Shown in pieces: positions 9,016-21,080 of a stretch of DNA of 64,000 nt (the first letter of the stretch is position 1; each line of letters starts with the position of its first letter). The notes under the pieces were generated by a model. It was not told the DNA's origin. It made no database searches and saw only the letters and a program-made list of their open reading frames with translations. The translations under genes and the position numbers were made by a program. This DNA is from Hydnum rufescens UP504. Taxonomy: Eukaryota; Basidiomycota; Agaricomycetes; Cantharellales; Hydnaceae. The stretch is from positions 157,323-221,322 of the forward strand of contig MU128949.1 in assembly GCA_014904985.1 (NCBI GenBank), written 5' to 3'.

Positions 9016-9651
9016 TCAAGCACCATTGTTCATTTGCTTTTCAATTTCACCTATCATGCCTTCATAGGTATCAACTATATCCTTATGGAGTTTCTTGGCA
9101 TGATTTGTTAGAGAATTGGGCAGGCACTGAAGGAACGGGATAAAATCAACAAGATTGGATACAGGACCAGAGTAGTTCCTAGGCTGTGATGGTTTTGTCA
9201 GTATATAAAGGGCTTGAAAGGGCTCATGGGAATTTGGATAGGATACTGACATGAATTCAACCAACAACCTGAGAGCATGAGTAACAAGGGGGTGCTTGAG
9301 GGTGTCCATGCAAATACCAAAAATGATAGTCAGCATGGTATTGAGTGAACATCGACCAGCATGAGGCTGTAAATGATCAGTATGGAGGACATATGGGAAA
9401 AAATAGCACTTGGGAGATTGACAACTTATGGGTAGATTTGGTGAAATCAATCAATGCTGAGCCTTCCCCTTGAGGACATCCATAGATTTTATCAAGGACA
9501 GACTGGGGGAAAGATTTGAGGCATCCTTGAGGCTATATTTAAAAAAGTATCTGTCCTCTGTCTTCAGGCCATACTCAATGTGTGCAAGGCTGATGCAGTG
9601 AAGGACATACATCACATAAATGAACAAGTACAACTCATGCGGAAGGTCCAA
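9016..9651 (-). pseudogene. Hypothetical membrane-like or helical protein fragment
   Basis: Minus-strand frame with one in-frame TGA (near 9450) separating LHELYLFIYVMYVLHCISL-type N-terminal sequence from a 144-codon downstream part that ends at 9016. The N-terminal part is strongly hydrophobic. An inverted, diverged copy lies at 10233-10935 on the plus strand, keeping the same TGA and similar residues, which supports a shared coding ancestor already carrying the stop. No domain recognised. Confidence 0.4.
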
Positions 9652-9851
9652 TTTATGGGCAAGTGGTGATGATGAGCAATGTCAGATATGCATGGTATGA
9701 CAGTATGTCCTTTTTCTAGGATAAGGAAAGGCATCAAGTGGGTAAGGGCTGGACCTTGCTTGCTTCATGCTTTAGGCATGAGATCATCTGTTGTTGATGG
9801 TTGAGATGTACTAGTTACTCTGAAGTACAGGTGAAGCCGAAGCTGCACTGC

Positions 9852-9908
9852 CATGGAAGCACAGTCATGGATGCACAGCCATGGATGCACAGCCATGGAT
9901 GCACAGCC
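9852..9908. repeat. 14-bp minisatellite
   Basis: About four copies of CATGGATGCACAGC (first copies CATGGAAGCACAGT). A related GGATGCACAGCCAAGAAGG block recurs at about 10064-10085, so a larger duplication of roughly 170 bp is also present. Confidence 0.75.
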
Positions 9909-10232
9909 AAGAAGGAATACAAGGACCAGTCATCGCAAAGCCATTGGGGACAAAGGTTGAGCTCAAGGCATCTAAATCTTTTGGATGGGCTACAACATCC
10001 CCAAGGTGCAACATATGTCTGAGATGGTCAGGCAATGAGCAGACTCTAGATCCCAGCTAAGCCCTGGATGCACAGCCAAGAAGGAATACAAGATCTATCA
10101 CATACTGAGATCCAAAGGAGTCATTGAGGGCTCCAGTGTTGTGGTCGACAAAGTGCCCTCAGGTTGTCTTTTGTCCCAAGCTCAGTAGTGTGTTTCTGGC
10201 AGTTCCCTAGTACTGATTTTTCTTTTCAGTCT

Positions 10233-10935
10233 CAAGAGAATATCCTGCATGAATTGTACTTGTTCATTTATGTGATGTATGTCCTTCACTGCATCAGCCT
10301 CACACACATTGAGTATGGCCTGAAGACAGAGAACAGATACTTTTTTAAATATAGCCTTGAGGACACCTCAAATCTTTCCCCCAGTCTCTCCTCAATAAAA
10401 TCTATGGATCTGCCTGCATCTCCCTGCGAATCTACAATGCATTCCACCATAGAATCTTGCTGCAGACAGGTGTTTCGCAAAACCCCCATTATGGCAACAG
10501 CCAACAACAAGCATGATCTTTAAGCAACAGTGCATGTCTATCCTATCTGAAATATGTCTTCTCTCTTTGTAGGCTCTACAGGCACCAGGCACTTGGATGC
10601 CTACACCTTCACATGCATTATCTCTTCTTGTAAACGTATAAAGGGATGGGGTGCTGTCAAAGCAAGAACAAAGTTCAGTATTCCTGTTGTCATCCCTATT
10701 CACCCAAGCATTTATGGCACTCCGATCTCCTTAACTTGCTCTTATCCACTTTAGTCCTCAAGGGGGAGGCTCAACATTGATTGATTTCACCAAATTTACC
10801 CACAAGTTGTCAATCTCCCAAGTGCTATTTTTTCCTGTATGTCCTCCATACTGATCGTTTACAGTCTCATGCTGGTTGATGTTCACTCAATACCATGCTG
10901 ACTATCATTTTTGGTATTCACACGGACACCCTCAG
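10233..10935 (+). repeat. Inverted partner of 9290-9655
   Basis: 10240-10412 matches the reverse complement of 9466-9655 at high identity, and 10755-10935 matches the reverse complement of about 9290-9465. The two halves are separated here by about 340 bp (10413-10754) absent from the other copy, either an insertion or an intron lost in the other. 10413-10754 itself shows no clear ORF. Confidence 0.7.
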
Positions 10936-11134
10936 TCAATCTGTCAACAGAACAAGGAATGGAGGTACCATTGATTTCGGATGGGGTGCTGCAGATATTC
11001 TCCGACTTGCATCTTCACATGTGAACCTCCTCCTACTTGATATCTCATCTATCCTCAGTGTTTGACAAAGCCTTGGACCTTCCAAAGACAGTCCTTCATG
11101 ATCTTAAAGCATCCCACTCTTTTGAAAACACACC

Positions 11135-11139
11135 ATAAT
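11135..11139. repeat. 5-bp target-site duplication of Gypsy-1 (left)
   Basis: ATAAT, repeated exactly at 32524-32528. Confidence 0.85.
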
Positions 11140-13198
11140 TGTTAGTGGTGTGTAAGCCCAGCAGGCACATGGCTTTACCAACAATTCATAACTCACTGTA
11201 TTTACTCATCCTTTTCCTTTTATTTCTCCTTTTACTCCTTTCCTACACAACTGGTGTAAGCAAGAGAAAAAGGGGGAATCTCTGCCACAGTCCGCGATAT
11301 GGAATCGAGAACGAAGAACGGGGGCCACCAAAATAATCCGAATGTTCAGGTCCGAGTGTAGGAGGGTCTTTAGGATAGAAGATAATCCGCTGTCAGCAGT
11401 AGTTGCCCAAGCAGATGAATAAAGGGGAAATTATGCCACAAATCCCACACTCCAAGGTCCTAGTCTTGTGGCCTTAGACAAAGTGTAGTAGTAGCAATGT
11501 CCTCAGATGGAATTCGCCCGGGAATCCAGCAGCAATACTTCAGTGCTTCAGACTGGGGAGGGGGAAGACAATGGAATTTTCAACACAATTCGCTTAATAT
11601 ACAACCCGGCTATGAGATCAAATATCCGATGGAAGCAGGGGGATAGGGGAAATATGTAGAAAAAGGAATCAAGTCAAAAGCTTCAAAACTGACAGAGATA
11701 TTCAATTTACAAGTCTGGGGACAGGATAGAGCATAAAATGACTATTTCTCCTTCCCTTTTGGACTGATTCCCTTGAGGAATGGTGGAATGAGTCGTCCTG
11801 AACGTCCTATCCTTCGGATATAAGGCTGCCGGACAATATTCAATATTTGAAAATTGGAAGGGGGAATGATGTTCTCCTGAGACAAGGGGAAATTCGTATG
11901 TAGAACACCGAGTTCTTCTTCGTTCGCTGCGCCCTTCGTACCTCTGGATGGGCATTTTCAATACCTTTCTAGGCGCGGTCGTTTCATGCAAATCCGATCA
12001 AAACTGACGGAGAAATTCGAAAAATACACCTTCTTATTATGAATGAGCAGGTGAAATCGTTCCAGAAGCCTCAGTTCTGATCCGATGAACACGTAATCGG
12101 TATCATTCGATAGGTATTGATCACATCTTTCAGGGCGCTATATTTACGAGTCGATCGGATATGAATTGACTTCGAAAAGCGGAAAATACTCCTTAAGAGC
12201 ATGGATTCCATAGTAAAATCGTTCTAGAACGTGCAGTTTTCATCGGATTGACTCGTACTTGGTATCGTCGGATAGGTATGAATCGTATCTTTCTGGGCGC
12301 TACTTTCCCGAGCCGATCCGATCAAAACTGACGGAGACATTCAACGAATACTCCTTGAGAGTGCCGCATTTGCCCCTATTTGATTATGTAATGCATCCGC
12401 GAGTAGGAATGAAGGCCCGGGTGTGTAATCCATCGTATTACATAATCACCATTCGTTAGGATTGCCCTTAAGGCAGCAAGATCCATATGAGCAGATTGAA
12501 GGAGAATTCAAGACGATATACAGAAGGGCAAGTTGAATTGCCGGGTCCACCATATCATGGCTTATGGTAGGGCATAAATGAATACAGTCCCTGTGGCCTG
12601 TTGAAGACCCCGGGAGATTGACTCGTGTACAAGGAAATGAGCATTCCATTTACATCTTTTCAGGCATATGGAATTCATGCTCATCCATGAACAGACGAAA
12701 GGCTTGATATTGGAACAACATATTGGTACATTTTTAATTCGTTCATCGGAAAATTCGACGCTGAAATGGAACTCTATGTGGTAGGGATTTTTCCCTCCAA
12801 CACCGGTGGAAAGCTTCTCCCATGGGGAGTTTGGTGCTGCCCCAGATTTAGCTATCCTTCTGCTTACTTAATAGTGTAGCGGTTTAGTAGCCAATTTGGG
12901 TCCACCTGAATGCATCTTTTTTCCATTCACTCAGTCTGCTATTCACAGTGCACTGGACTGTGCACTGTGACCTACATACTGCATGATGCTAGTCATGAAC
13001 ATCTTTGGTCCTACTGAACCCAGGAATACATCTGTCACATCCATTACCATCCACCCAGCTGTTCCCAGATGACATTCTCTTCTACCTGACTTGTTCGCTC
13101 CATCGTCTGATGAAGCTAATAGTCATAAGCCCAATCTGGAGCCTCCTCCTCAAGTCACATGTCGCAATAACCTTAGTTTGGACATGACCGAACTAACA
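11140..13198 (+). repeat. Gypsy-1 5' LTR (LTR-A), split by LTR-B
   Basis: Begins TGTTAGTGGTGTGTAAGCC, ends CGAACTAACA. Without the insertion and one duplicated 4-mer it is 507 bp, equal to the 3' LTR; the two differ by scattered substitutions, many of them C/T or G/A. Confidence 0.9.
11255..12802 (-). mobile_element. Solo LTR, family B, copy 1
   Basis: On the minus strand it starts TGTTGGAGGGA and ends TTGCTTACA, matching the ends of copies 2 and 3. Flanking 4-mers are CTGG (11251-11254) and CCGG (12803-12806). At 1548 bp it is longer than the others (1221 and 1380 bp), because an internal unit of about 170 bp with TCTTTC(A/T)GGGCGC and GATCAAAACTGACGGAG is present in more copies (about 12000, 12150 and 12310). 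No ORF of note. Confidence 0.88.
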
Positions 13199-15687
13199 TT
13201 GGTGGAGTGTGTAAGAACCCAATCACAGGGTTCTGTACTCAACCTTTCTGGCCTCGACTGGGCTCTCAAGAACCTTGTTGAAGAAACACCTAGCCCCCTC
13301 TCGTACAGGATGGACACCTCAAGAGGGGTGGGTACTCCCCCAAAAAATTGTATGACTCAAGGTCTTGACTGGGCCCAAGGGGCTGAGCCTAGAACCGAGT
13401 CTGTTTCCAGTTCTGTTTCCACAGCCTCTAGCCTCATGAGTACTGTGTGGAAACCGGGCCACTTAGCATGGCAGACTACCTCAACCTCATGGCCAGGCAT
13501 ACCTGGGACCTTACTTAAGGTGTTCCCTTCGACTCCCAAACTTCCCTCCTTATGACAAGGGTACGTCATGCCTGTGTCCTGCAGCACACCTAGGGACCCC
13601 CAATGAGATACTTCGATGGCCATGTCCACACCCTCTGAGGGCACCCAATCCTCGAGCAATGAGGCCCGTGCGAGTGCCCAACCAGTTGATCAGGAAATGT
13701 TGCGTTGCAGGGCCCTACTAGTGTCCATAGCTGACTCTGTCCAATGTGAACAGGGGACTAATGCAGCTGCCGACGTACATTTAATTAATACATCCCTGTA
13801 CCACCTGGCATACAATCTTGATGTCGAATCCCTGGCTTTCACCAACACTATCGTACGAGTAGATCATCCGGGTCAACCTACCGTCTACAAGCCCAATGTA
13901 GAGTTCTGTCTCACCCTGCTACAATGCGGCCAGATTCTACAGGACTCTGCAGCAGAGATGGCCAAGCACTATTTCCTAACTGTACTGGATCTGTACCTGT
14001 TCGATCCCGGAAATGTACTATCCATACACTTAGAAGCAGGAGTCGCCTCAGAGAATAAGGTCTCTCAACTTGTGGCCCTAGCCCTACATCAACTATGTTC
14101 AGGTCTAAAGGTCATCGCGCAAATTCAAAGTGTCGATGAAAACGAGTCAGTAGCATACACGACCAACTCCAACGCCCAGGGATACGCTACCAGGGTCCTG
14201 GAGGACACTTCTAGGACAGTTTCGCCACTGGCTGCATACTCAGTACATGAAAATGAGTTAGCCTGGCATAACCAGGAGGCCCCCATGCCCGGGACCCTCA
14301 TTAGTGACGAAGGCACCCAACTGCCACGACCCCAATTTGAGACCCAACGACCTCGTCCTTCGGTGGATCCCCTATGACAACCTACCCAGGCGAGCCATTT
14401 CTTGATACCTAGGGCCCCCAGAATGGAGACCCACGATCATAGGACGGAATCCATTCCCAGGCCTGTGGTGTTGCCTCCTGTAGGATGAATGCCGCCTCCA
14501 CAGGGAGGTTCTAATGGACAGAGGTGGAACCTCCCCAGTGGAGGGCCCCCTGATGATGACGGGATGAGCCATGGTGGAAGAGGGTCACCCAGGGGAGGCC
14601 CACCGCTGCACTGCTGACAGCCAGGGGATCTTAGGAATGGATTCCCAAGTAGGGGAGCACCAGATGGAGGTCCACCAGGTTCAGGACCCCCAGAGGGTGG
14701 ACCAGCACCAATTGGTACACCAGGGCCACCAGAGGGGCCCTACAACCCAAATGCATACTATGAGCCAAAGTTTAAGCTCGAATTCCGACCCAGCGACTTG
14801 CCAGAATACGACAGGTCTGACAACTCCTTCGTAACATGGACAGAGGACTTGGACCAGTATGCCGCAGGCAGCCAGCATATGCATGAGCAACTTGCCTTTG
14901 CGGCCACCATGTGGTTTACCAAACATGCTGACGTCTGGTGGTGAAGCCTACCCAGTGCCACCAAGAGCCAAGCCAGCCAGAACTGGGATTCCCTGAAACA
15001 TGTTATGCGGACACGACTACTGGGTAACCGTTGGTATGACAAGCAAGTCACTATTTATGATGAAATGCATTATTGCAACCGGGGCATGAAAAGGAAACCC
15101 CCATGGAATGGCTGATGTGGAAGGTATGAGCCAGACATGTACTACACCTGCCACCCAAGGCCTTCAACCCCACCTTCGATTCGTTGGAAGTAGGCACTAT
15201 CATGGAACATGCTCCCCCTTCCTGGTGGGTGTACATGGACGTGGACCTGTGTCACAACACTGATGCCTTATTCACTAGGGTCAAGGATCAGGAAGACGCC
15301 TTATTGGCGATATCCAATCTGGCCCACTCCCGTCAAGCCGAGGACATTGCCGAAGACATTCTGAGACGAGTATGGGAGGATCTCAGGCGTAACCATTATT
15401 GCACTTCCACCATGGTGGCTAGTCCCAGTGCCACAAATTTGGGGTTCCGGTACGAAGTCAGTGATGTCAAATCTAAGAGAAAGCCTATTCGGCCCTGCCA
15501 TCACTGCAGTAGTGAATGGCATTACAACTATGACTGCAGTTCCTACAAGAAAGATCCCAACCGGGCCAGGCCAGCTGCTAGTACGAAATGCGAGACCGCC
15601 TATTGGAAGGCCTATGTGGCCATGTCTTCTGGATCCGAAGGAAGCATACCAGTCAGCCATGATGGTGGCTCACAAGGCCCTCAGTAG
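13091..15687 (+). pseudogene. Gypsy-1 Gag (decayed)
   Basis: Frame 2 is open from an ATG inside the LTR (13091), through the PBS (ELTLVEC), and on to about 15095, broken only by TGA codons (13553, after 13597, 14375, and others near 14486, 14611 and 14942). A one-base shift near 15095 moves it to frame 1, which ends at TAG 15687. The C-terminal part has a canonical CX2CX4HX4C zinc knuckle (15496-15537, C-HH-C-SSEW-H-YNYD-C). The mid region (14770-15230) has the helical, Trp-containing character of a retrotransposon capsid. A proline/glycine-rich linker lies at about 14500-14740. Gypsy-2 encodes a homologous N-terminal part. The LTR-located start is supported by conservation of the frame in Gypsy-2. 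Confidence 0.8.
13200..13217 (+). other. Primer-binding-site candidate of Gypsy-1
   Basis: TGGTGGAGTGTGTAAGAA begins one base after the LTR; its reverse complement ends in CCA as a tRNA 3' end should. Gypsy-2 has the same sequence in the same place (below 44252, minus strand). I cannot name the tRNA. Confidence 0.6.
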
Positions 15688-17036
15688 TGGGGAGGAAGAG
15701 GAGACTGACATTCTGTTTGTTGTACCCAATGAATTGCCCGTTGAGGGAGCTGCCTGTTACATCTCTCTGAGCAAGGGTGGACTGTCCCCCAACCTGAACA
15801 CTGATGAACCTACTGTTCCCCTCAAGGAAGTATACACACCTGAGCCCATTACTAAGAGACCCCCAGGGCTAGCCAGCCTTGGAATGGATGCCTTTAAGTT
15901 GGAATGTTGTATAAACAACCCCGAGGGGTCTATTGTTGAAGTAGTCACCGATTCAGGGGCCACAGCCATGTTGGTATTGGCCCATTGTTTAAGGTCCCTA
16001 GGAGACTGTGCCCCTGTCATTAAGCAAGGGCTGAAACTGAGGCTCTTACACCTCACAGGTGAGGCGAAATGCCTGGGGTATGTCGTACTCGACCTGTACT
16101 TCCATAGTCAATTGGGACCTGTACTGTTACAAGGAGTCGAAGCCTATGTGGTAGAAGGAATGAATGCCAACCTCCTAATCGGCGAAGACACTCATCGAGC
16201 ATGGCAACTACATACCATGAGGCCCGAGCATGATGCCTACTGGCAAGTAGGAACCAGTCAGCACCGTATCCCAGCCATCTGGGTAGCATGAAACTGAGAA
16301 GCCTTTGCCACCTCCTGGTTGCCGGGGACTGAGCACCTCAATAAAACAACTGATCCAGGTCATCAGGACTCCTGCCCCCCAGCCCCGCTACATATGGGAA
16401 AAGGGAGGGTGATTGCCACCGAGGACATTTGTATACTGGGAGGGCACATAGCCCAGGTATGAGTAGAAGGAAACTACGACCGCCATAATGGTCTACGACT
16501 GATAGAAAAGCATATATTATGGAGGGACCGTCATAGCTTCCTGGCTTCTGTCAACTGTATAGTAGACACCGCCGAGGAAATTACCCTACCAGTTGCCAAC
16601 CCCACGCCAACACCCAGGATGGTATGAAAGGGGGAAGAGCTAGGATATATGTTGGACCCGCACGAATGTCTCAGCCAAGCCTCAGACCTAAGCCCTGATT
16701 GTAGGACACTGTTTGACCAAAGGGCCCACTTCGTATGAGCCTTAGTGGAAGGCTCCCTTAACAAATGAGAGTTGGATCGCACAAGGAGTGACGAGGAGTT
16801 CCAGAGGCAAAAGGACATCCCACCGACTGAAACAGTGGGATCCAAAGACTGGGGTCCCAAAACCGCTGAACCAGGGGATGTAGAGGAGTTAAAGTCCCAA
16901 GACCTCAAAAAACTGATCGATGTGGACCCCTCCTTGTCTGCAGAGCAGAAGGCCCAAGTTTACAAGGTTCTGAGGGAACACCAGATGGCCTTTGGATTCG
17001 ATGGGTGTCTAGGTAAACATCCCATGAAGGTACATA
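15688..17036 (+). pseudogene. Gypsy-1 protease and linker to RT
   Basis: Pol continues in frame 2, overlapping the end of gag (+1 relative to the gag frame), so the original element used either frameshifting or a separate ORF. The aspartic protease active site is VVTDSGATAML, with DSGA at 15950-15961, followed about 75 residues later by NLLIGED, the usual hydrophobic-Gly motif. The frame then runs through several TGA codons (16289, 16295, about 16460, 16627, 16737, 16766) to 17036, where a small indel shifts it to frame 0. Confidence 0.8.
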
Positions 17037-17900
17037 GAACTGGTTCCAGGTACAAAGCCCATCTCAGCCATGCCGCACATCACCTCGCCAGCAAAAAGAG
17101 AGCTCATCAACAAACAGCTTGACCTATGGCTGAGGCAAGGAGTAATTGAACCATCAAACAGTCCTTGGGGGGCACCTGTCCTAATAGTCCACAAGAATGG
17201 CAAGGACCGTCTATGTGTGGACTGGAGAAAACTGAATGCAGCTACAGTGTTGGACCAGTTTCCCATACCTAGGCAAAGCGATATACTCCAAGCCCTATCC
17301 GGAGCCCAATACCTGTCTTCCTTTGATGCCTTAGCAGGGTTCACCCAACTCGAGTTTGATGACATCTCCCAACCTTACATGGCCATGAGGACCCACCACG
17401 GACTACACCAGTTTGCACGAATGCCTTTTGGATGGAAAAACAGTCCTCCCATTTTCCAACATGTGATGCAGGAAATCCTGTCTCCCTACCTATGGATATT
17501 CATGTTGGTGTACATTGACGACATAGTGGTCTACTCACACACATTCGACGAGCACCTAAGCCATATTGCCATAGTCCTGGAAGCCATCAGAAAGTCTGGT
17601 ATTACCCTAGCGCCCCACAAATGTCATGTGGGCTATCGTAGCATACAATTATTGGGTCAGAAGGTATCACGGCTGGGGTTGTCTACCAACGCCGAGAAGA
17701 TATGGGCCGTCACAGCCTTAGCTACCCCACGCCATCACAAGGACTTGGAAACATTCTTGGGCATGGCTGTATACTTTGCAGTGTACATTTCATGATTCTC
17801 CGGCATCGCCACTCCACTGTTTGCATTACTAAGAAAGGGCATGCCTTGGTTATGGAAGGCTGAGCACAATGAGGCATACAGTATGATGAAACAAGCACTG
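17037..17900 (+). pseudogene. Gypsy-1 reverse transcriptase
   Basis: After the shift the frame reads VPGTKPISAMPHITSP, the conserved entry to Ty3/Gypsy RT. The order then is GVIEPSNSPWGAPVLIV, DWRKLNAATV, FDALAGFTQLEF, FGWKNSPPIFQHVM and the catalytic VYIDDIVVYS (YIDD at 17511-17522), followed by LGQKVSRLG and FLGMAVYF. All catalytic aspartates are present. One in-frame TGA occurs after YIS (about 17793). The upstream frameshift and the TGAs elsewhere mean no functional polyprotein. Confidence 0.93.
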
Positions 17901-18500
17901 ACATCCACACCAGTACGAGGGCACCCTATTCAGGGCCAAGGGTACAGGCTGTACACAGATGCCTCTGATGTAGCCCTCGCCAGCGCTCTGCAACAGATCC
18001 AGCCAATACTCATCAAAGACCTACGCCAGATGAAAGTCTATGAATGACTCCAAAGGGCATTCAAGGAGGGAGGTCCTGTACCTGATTTGACATTAAAGCT
18101 TTCAGACACACATGACGACCGCCCCCCCCCAAGTACTTGGGGCAATGCCTTCAAAGACACCCTTGTCCACATAGAGAGGGTTATCGCTTACTGGAGTCAT
18201 ACTTGCAAGCCCGCCAAGACCCATTACTCAGCCACTGAACAAGAAGCCCTAGCTGCTAAGGATAGTCTAATAAGATTTCTGCCATTTATTGAGGGCAAAC
18301 AAATCCTTCTCATGACAGATCATGCCGCCCTACAATGGGCCAAAACTTATGAGAATGCCAACCATCAGCTTAGTGCCTGGGGTGTGGTTTTCGCAGCCTT
18401 CCTGGGAATGACAATCGTTCACCAACCAGGGCGAGTCCATTCCAACATGGACCCCCTATCGTGGCTGTTGCAAACCCCAGAAGTAGTATCACCCCAAGAT
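17901..18500 (+). pseudogene. Gypsy-1 RNase H domain
   Basis: Starts with YTDASDVALASAL (17952 onward) and continues to EQEALAAKDSL (catalytic Glu) and LMTDHAALQW (Asp at about 18318), the three acidic positions expected. A stretch of about 40 codons between the first two blocks (18040-18150), with a TGA at 18045, looks like an expansion relative to compact gypsy RNases H. Ends PLSWLLQTPE. Confidence 0.88.
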
Positions 18501-19930
18501 CAGGATATCCCAAGACTCATCATAAACGATGAAAGCCAAGCTAAGGGATGGAACTGGGCCACCCACAATTCCAGTTTGGGCAAAGCGACATTCGTGTCAA
18601 CACGAGCCCAGAAGGCTGCACGAGAGGGAGCCAAGATGACTGACAGGGAACTGAATCCAATCCCTACTGACAGTCACAAACCACCCCCACTAGACCGACC
18701 TCCCCCAGGGCTGAACCTGTTCATCTCCCCCAAAACAGTACACCGGTTCTGGGAAGGGTACAACCAAGACCCCGAATTCAGGACTGTATGGACACAAATG
18801 GAAGCCATGCCCACCGACAGCCCTCCTCAGGAGCATAAAGTCAATATTGAATGATTCCAGCAATTCTCTAAGGGCAGCAATGGGCTACTCCTCTTTAAAG
18901 ATGCCGATAATCGCACAAGGTTGTGTGTCCCCACTAAAGAGCAACTCACCCTTATTAAGGAAGCCCACGACTCCCCCCACGAATCTGCCCATGGCTGGTG
19001 GGGAAAAACACTGGAATCCCTACGACAGGGGTTTTATTGGAAAACTATGCGAAAGGACATGCTAAACTACTGCAAAACATGCGACATCTGCCAGAAAACC
19101 AAGCATGACCGATTAGGGCCTAAAGGATACCTACGGCCCATTGGTATACCCAAACTACCCTTCAAGGTCATAAGTATGGATTTCGTGACAGGCCTCCCCG
19201 AGTCGAGAGGACAAAATGCCATACTAGTTGTTGTAGACAAACTCACAAAATATGGCATCTTCATACCGACCACAACCCAAGTCTCAGCAAACAGAGTGGC
19301 AGCATTACTGCACAGAGAAGTATACAAACACTTTGGGTTGCCCAAATGAATTGTAAGTGATCATGACCCCCAATTCGTAAGCAGCTTCTGGCACGCCCTG
19401 GCAGATTACTTTGACACTTGACTAGCCATGTCTACCTCGCACCACCCCCAGACAGATGGACAAACCAAAGTCATGAACCAACACTTGGAAACTATGATAT
19501 GGTGCTACGTCAATGCAGACCGAACCAACTGGGCTGAATGGTTGGACATACTGGCATCAGCCTACAACAGAGCCGCCCATTCTGCCACACAGACCTCACC
19601 TGCTGTGCTCCTGTTTGGTTATATGCCCCGCATGCCTCTATGCCTACTACAAGAGTCCGCAGGGCTAGTGCTCACAGACAACCCATTAGCAGATGACCGT
19701 ATCAGTGCCCTACACATCTGCAGAGACCTAGCTCGGGATGCTATCATTCATGCTGCCAACACACAAGCCTATCTATATGACAAGAAGCAAAGGGCTGTAC
19801 TCTACAAAGTAGGCAATGAAGTACTATTGAATCCCCACTTGTTAGAACTTGTCAACATCAAAGGGACAGGACACAAACTTATGCAATGATGAATAGGCCC
19901 CTTTGAAATTACAGAAGTTATTAACCCTAC
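18501..19930 (+). pseudogene. Gypsy-1 integrase (zinc, core, start of GPF/Y)
   Basis: After a linker of about 130 codons comes the HHCC zinc module: EAHDSPHESAHGWWGKT, then CKTCDICQ (18960-19095). The catalytic core has MDFVTGLP (first Asp, about 19178), VSDHDPQFV (second Asp) and HHPQTDGQTKVMNQHLE (Glu about 19488). In-frame TGAs occur after GLPK (19348), at DT-LAMST (about 19420) and as a pair just before IGPFEI (19888-19893). The GPF/Y module (IGPFEITEVINP) is interrupted by the LTR-D insertion at 19931 and resumes at 20778 with MAYRLRLPDMM. Confidence 0.92.
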
Positions 19931-20777
19931 TGTCAGGGTGACACTGCTGTTGAAGCCACAAACAGAAAGAGGAAAGAGATTAATTAACCACACACTATTG
20001 CAGTGGGAATCCTGAGTATACACCACACAACAAGGGACACACAAGTCTTGCACCTATCGCAGTGGGAATCCTGAGAGATCGAAACTGGTGATCCCCCAAC
20101 TGCAAAGGGCTATAAATACTATGTCCTGCACACAGCCTCCAATCTTCCAGAGCCTTCCGCAGTCTTCCATAACCTTCCGGATCCTCCTAGAATGCCGGCT
20201 CCACAGCCCATCAGTCAGCCTCCACAGCCACCATCACTAAGCCTCACTAAGCTGATGCAGCCATGTTATGAATCCTGTGTGCACCTCCACATGGCTATGC
20301 CCCAACTTCCATATGTATCCCCCTTAGCATATGTACTTCCAAGGCAGTGTACGCCTGGGTACTCCAAAGGTGTCCAAAGTGTCAAAGGACCGTAATGATG
20401 TGGATGGAGTACAGATTGGGACAGGTGATGTGGATTCAGGGACTGGGGGTAGAGGAGGAGGAGGGGGAGTCTGGATTGGCAACTCCATGGACTCACGTGG
20501 GGAGTGAGGGAATGACAGGTGCTGACAAGGGCGCCAATGCTGCCACTGGTTGACTACCCTGCCCATAGCCCACTGGCCAAGGCCTGATGGAACAAGGGCA
20601 ATAATAATAAGAGAAATGCCAATAATGGCAAGGATGACAATAACCCCCATAGTGAATGGAGGGATAGAGGAGACAAGAGCATTTGAGGAAGTAGGTGCCA
20701 TATGATAGGGTTGATGAAGAATGATACTCTGATGGGTAAGTCCTTAGGCGGAAGCAAATGTCAATTTGATCCTGACA
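19931..20777 (+). mobile_element. Solo LTR, family D, inside integrase
   Basis: 847 bp with perfect 7-bp terminal repeats TGTCAGG...CCTGACA and flanking CCTAC (19926-19930) / CCTAT (20778-20782). Removing it and one 5-mer rejoins the integrase frame seamlessly (VINPMAYRLRL). A TATA box is at 20111, and a direct repeat CAGTGGGAATCCTGAG occurs at about 20000 and 20059 upstream of it. No coding potential is needed to explain it. Confidence 0.9.
20111..20117 (+). promoter_or_regulatory. TATA box of LTR-D
   Basis: TATAAAT in GGGCTATAAATACTATG, placed in the first quarter of the LTR as expected at a U3/R boundary. Confidence 0.55.
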
Positions 20778-21080
20778 CCTATGGCCTACAGGTTAAGACT
20801 CCCAGATATGATGCCAATGCACAACGTAGTCAACCTGGAACACCTCACCCTATACAAGCGTTCCCAGGATAAGGACTGGCCTACAATGGTTGACCCGTGA
20901 TGAGACCTACAGGCTTCCGAGGAATACGAAGTGGAAGACATCATAGATTCTAGGTACAATAAAAAGAAACGTGCCACAGAGTTCCTAGTACATTGGTGAG
21001 GATATGGGCCCGAACATGACTCTTGGCAATCCAGCTGCGACCTTTGCAATGCCCCAGAGGTACTAAAGGAGTTCCATAAT
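20778..21080 (+). pseudogene. Gypsy-1 integrase C-terminus and chromodomain
   Basis: YRLRLPDMMPMHNVVNLEHL completes the GPF/Y module. Then, after two TGAs, comes a chromodomain: EEYEVEDIIDSRYNKKK, TEFLVHW-TGA-GYGPEHDSWQ, CNAPEVLKEFH (20919-21075). The aromatic positions (Tyr of EYEVE, Trp of VHW, Trp of DSW) are present. The TGA sits where chromodomains usually have Lys or Arg. Such chromodomains direct integration to particular chromatin in chromoviruses. Confidence 0.9.

Noticed and set aside
17009..17365. Minus-strand ORFs opposite the RT and integrase
   Set aside because: Shadows of the conserved pol frame on the other strand.
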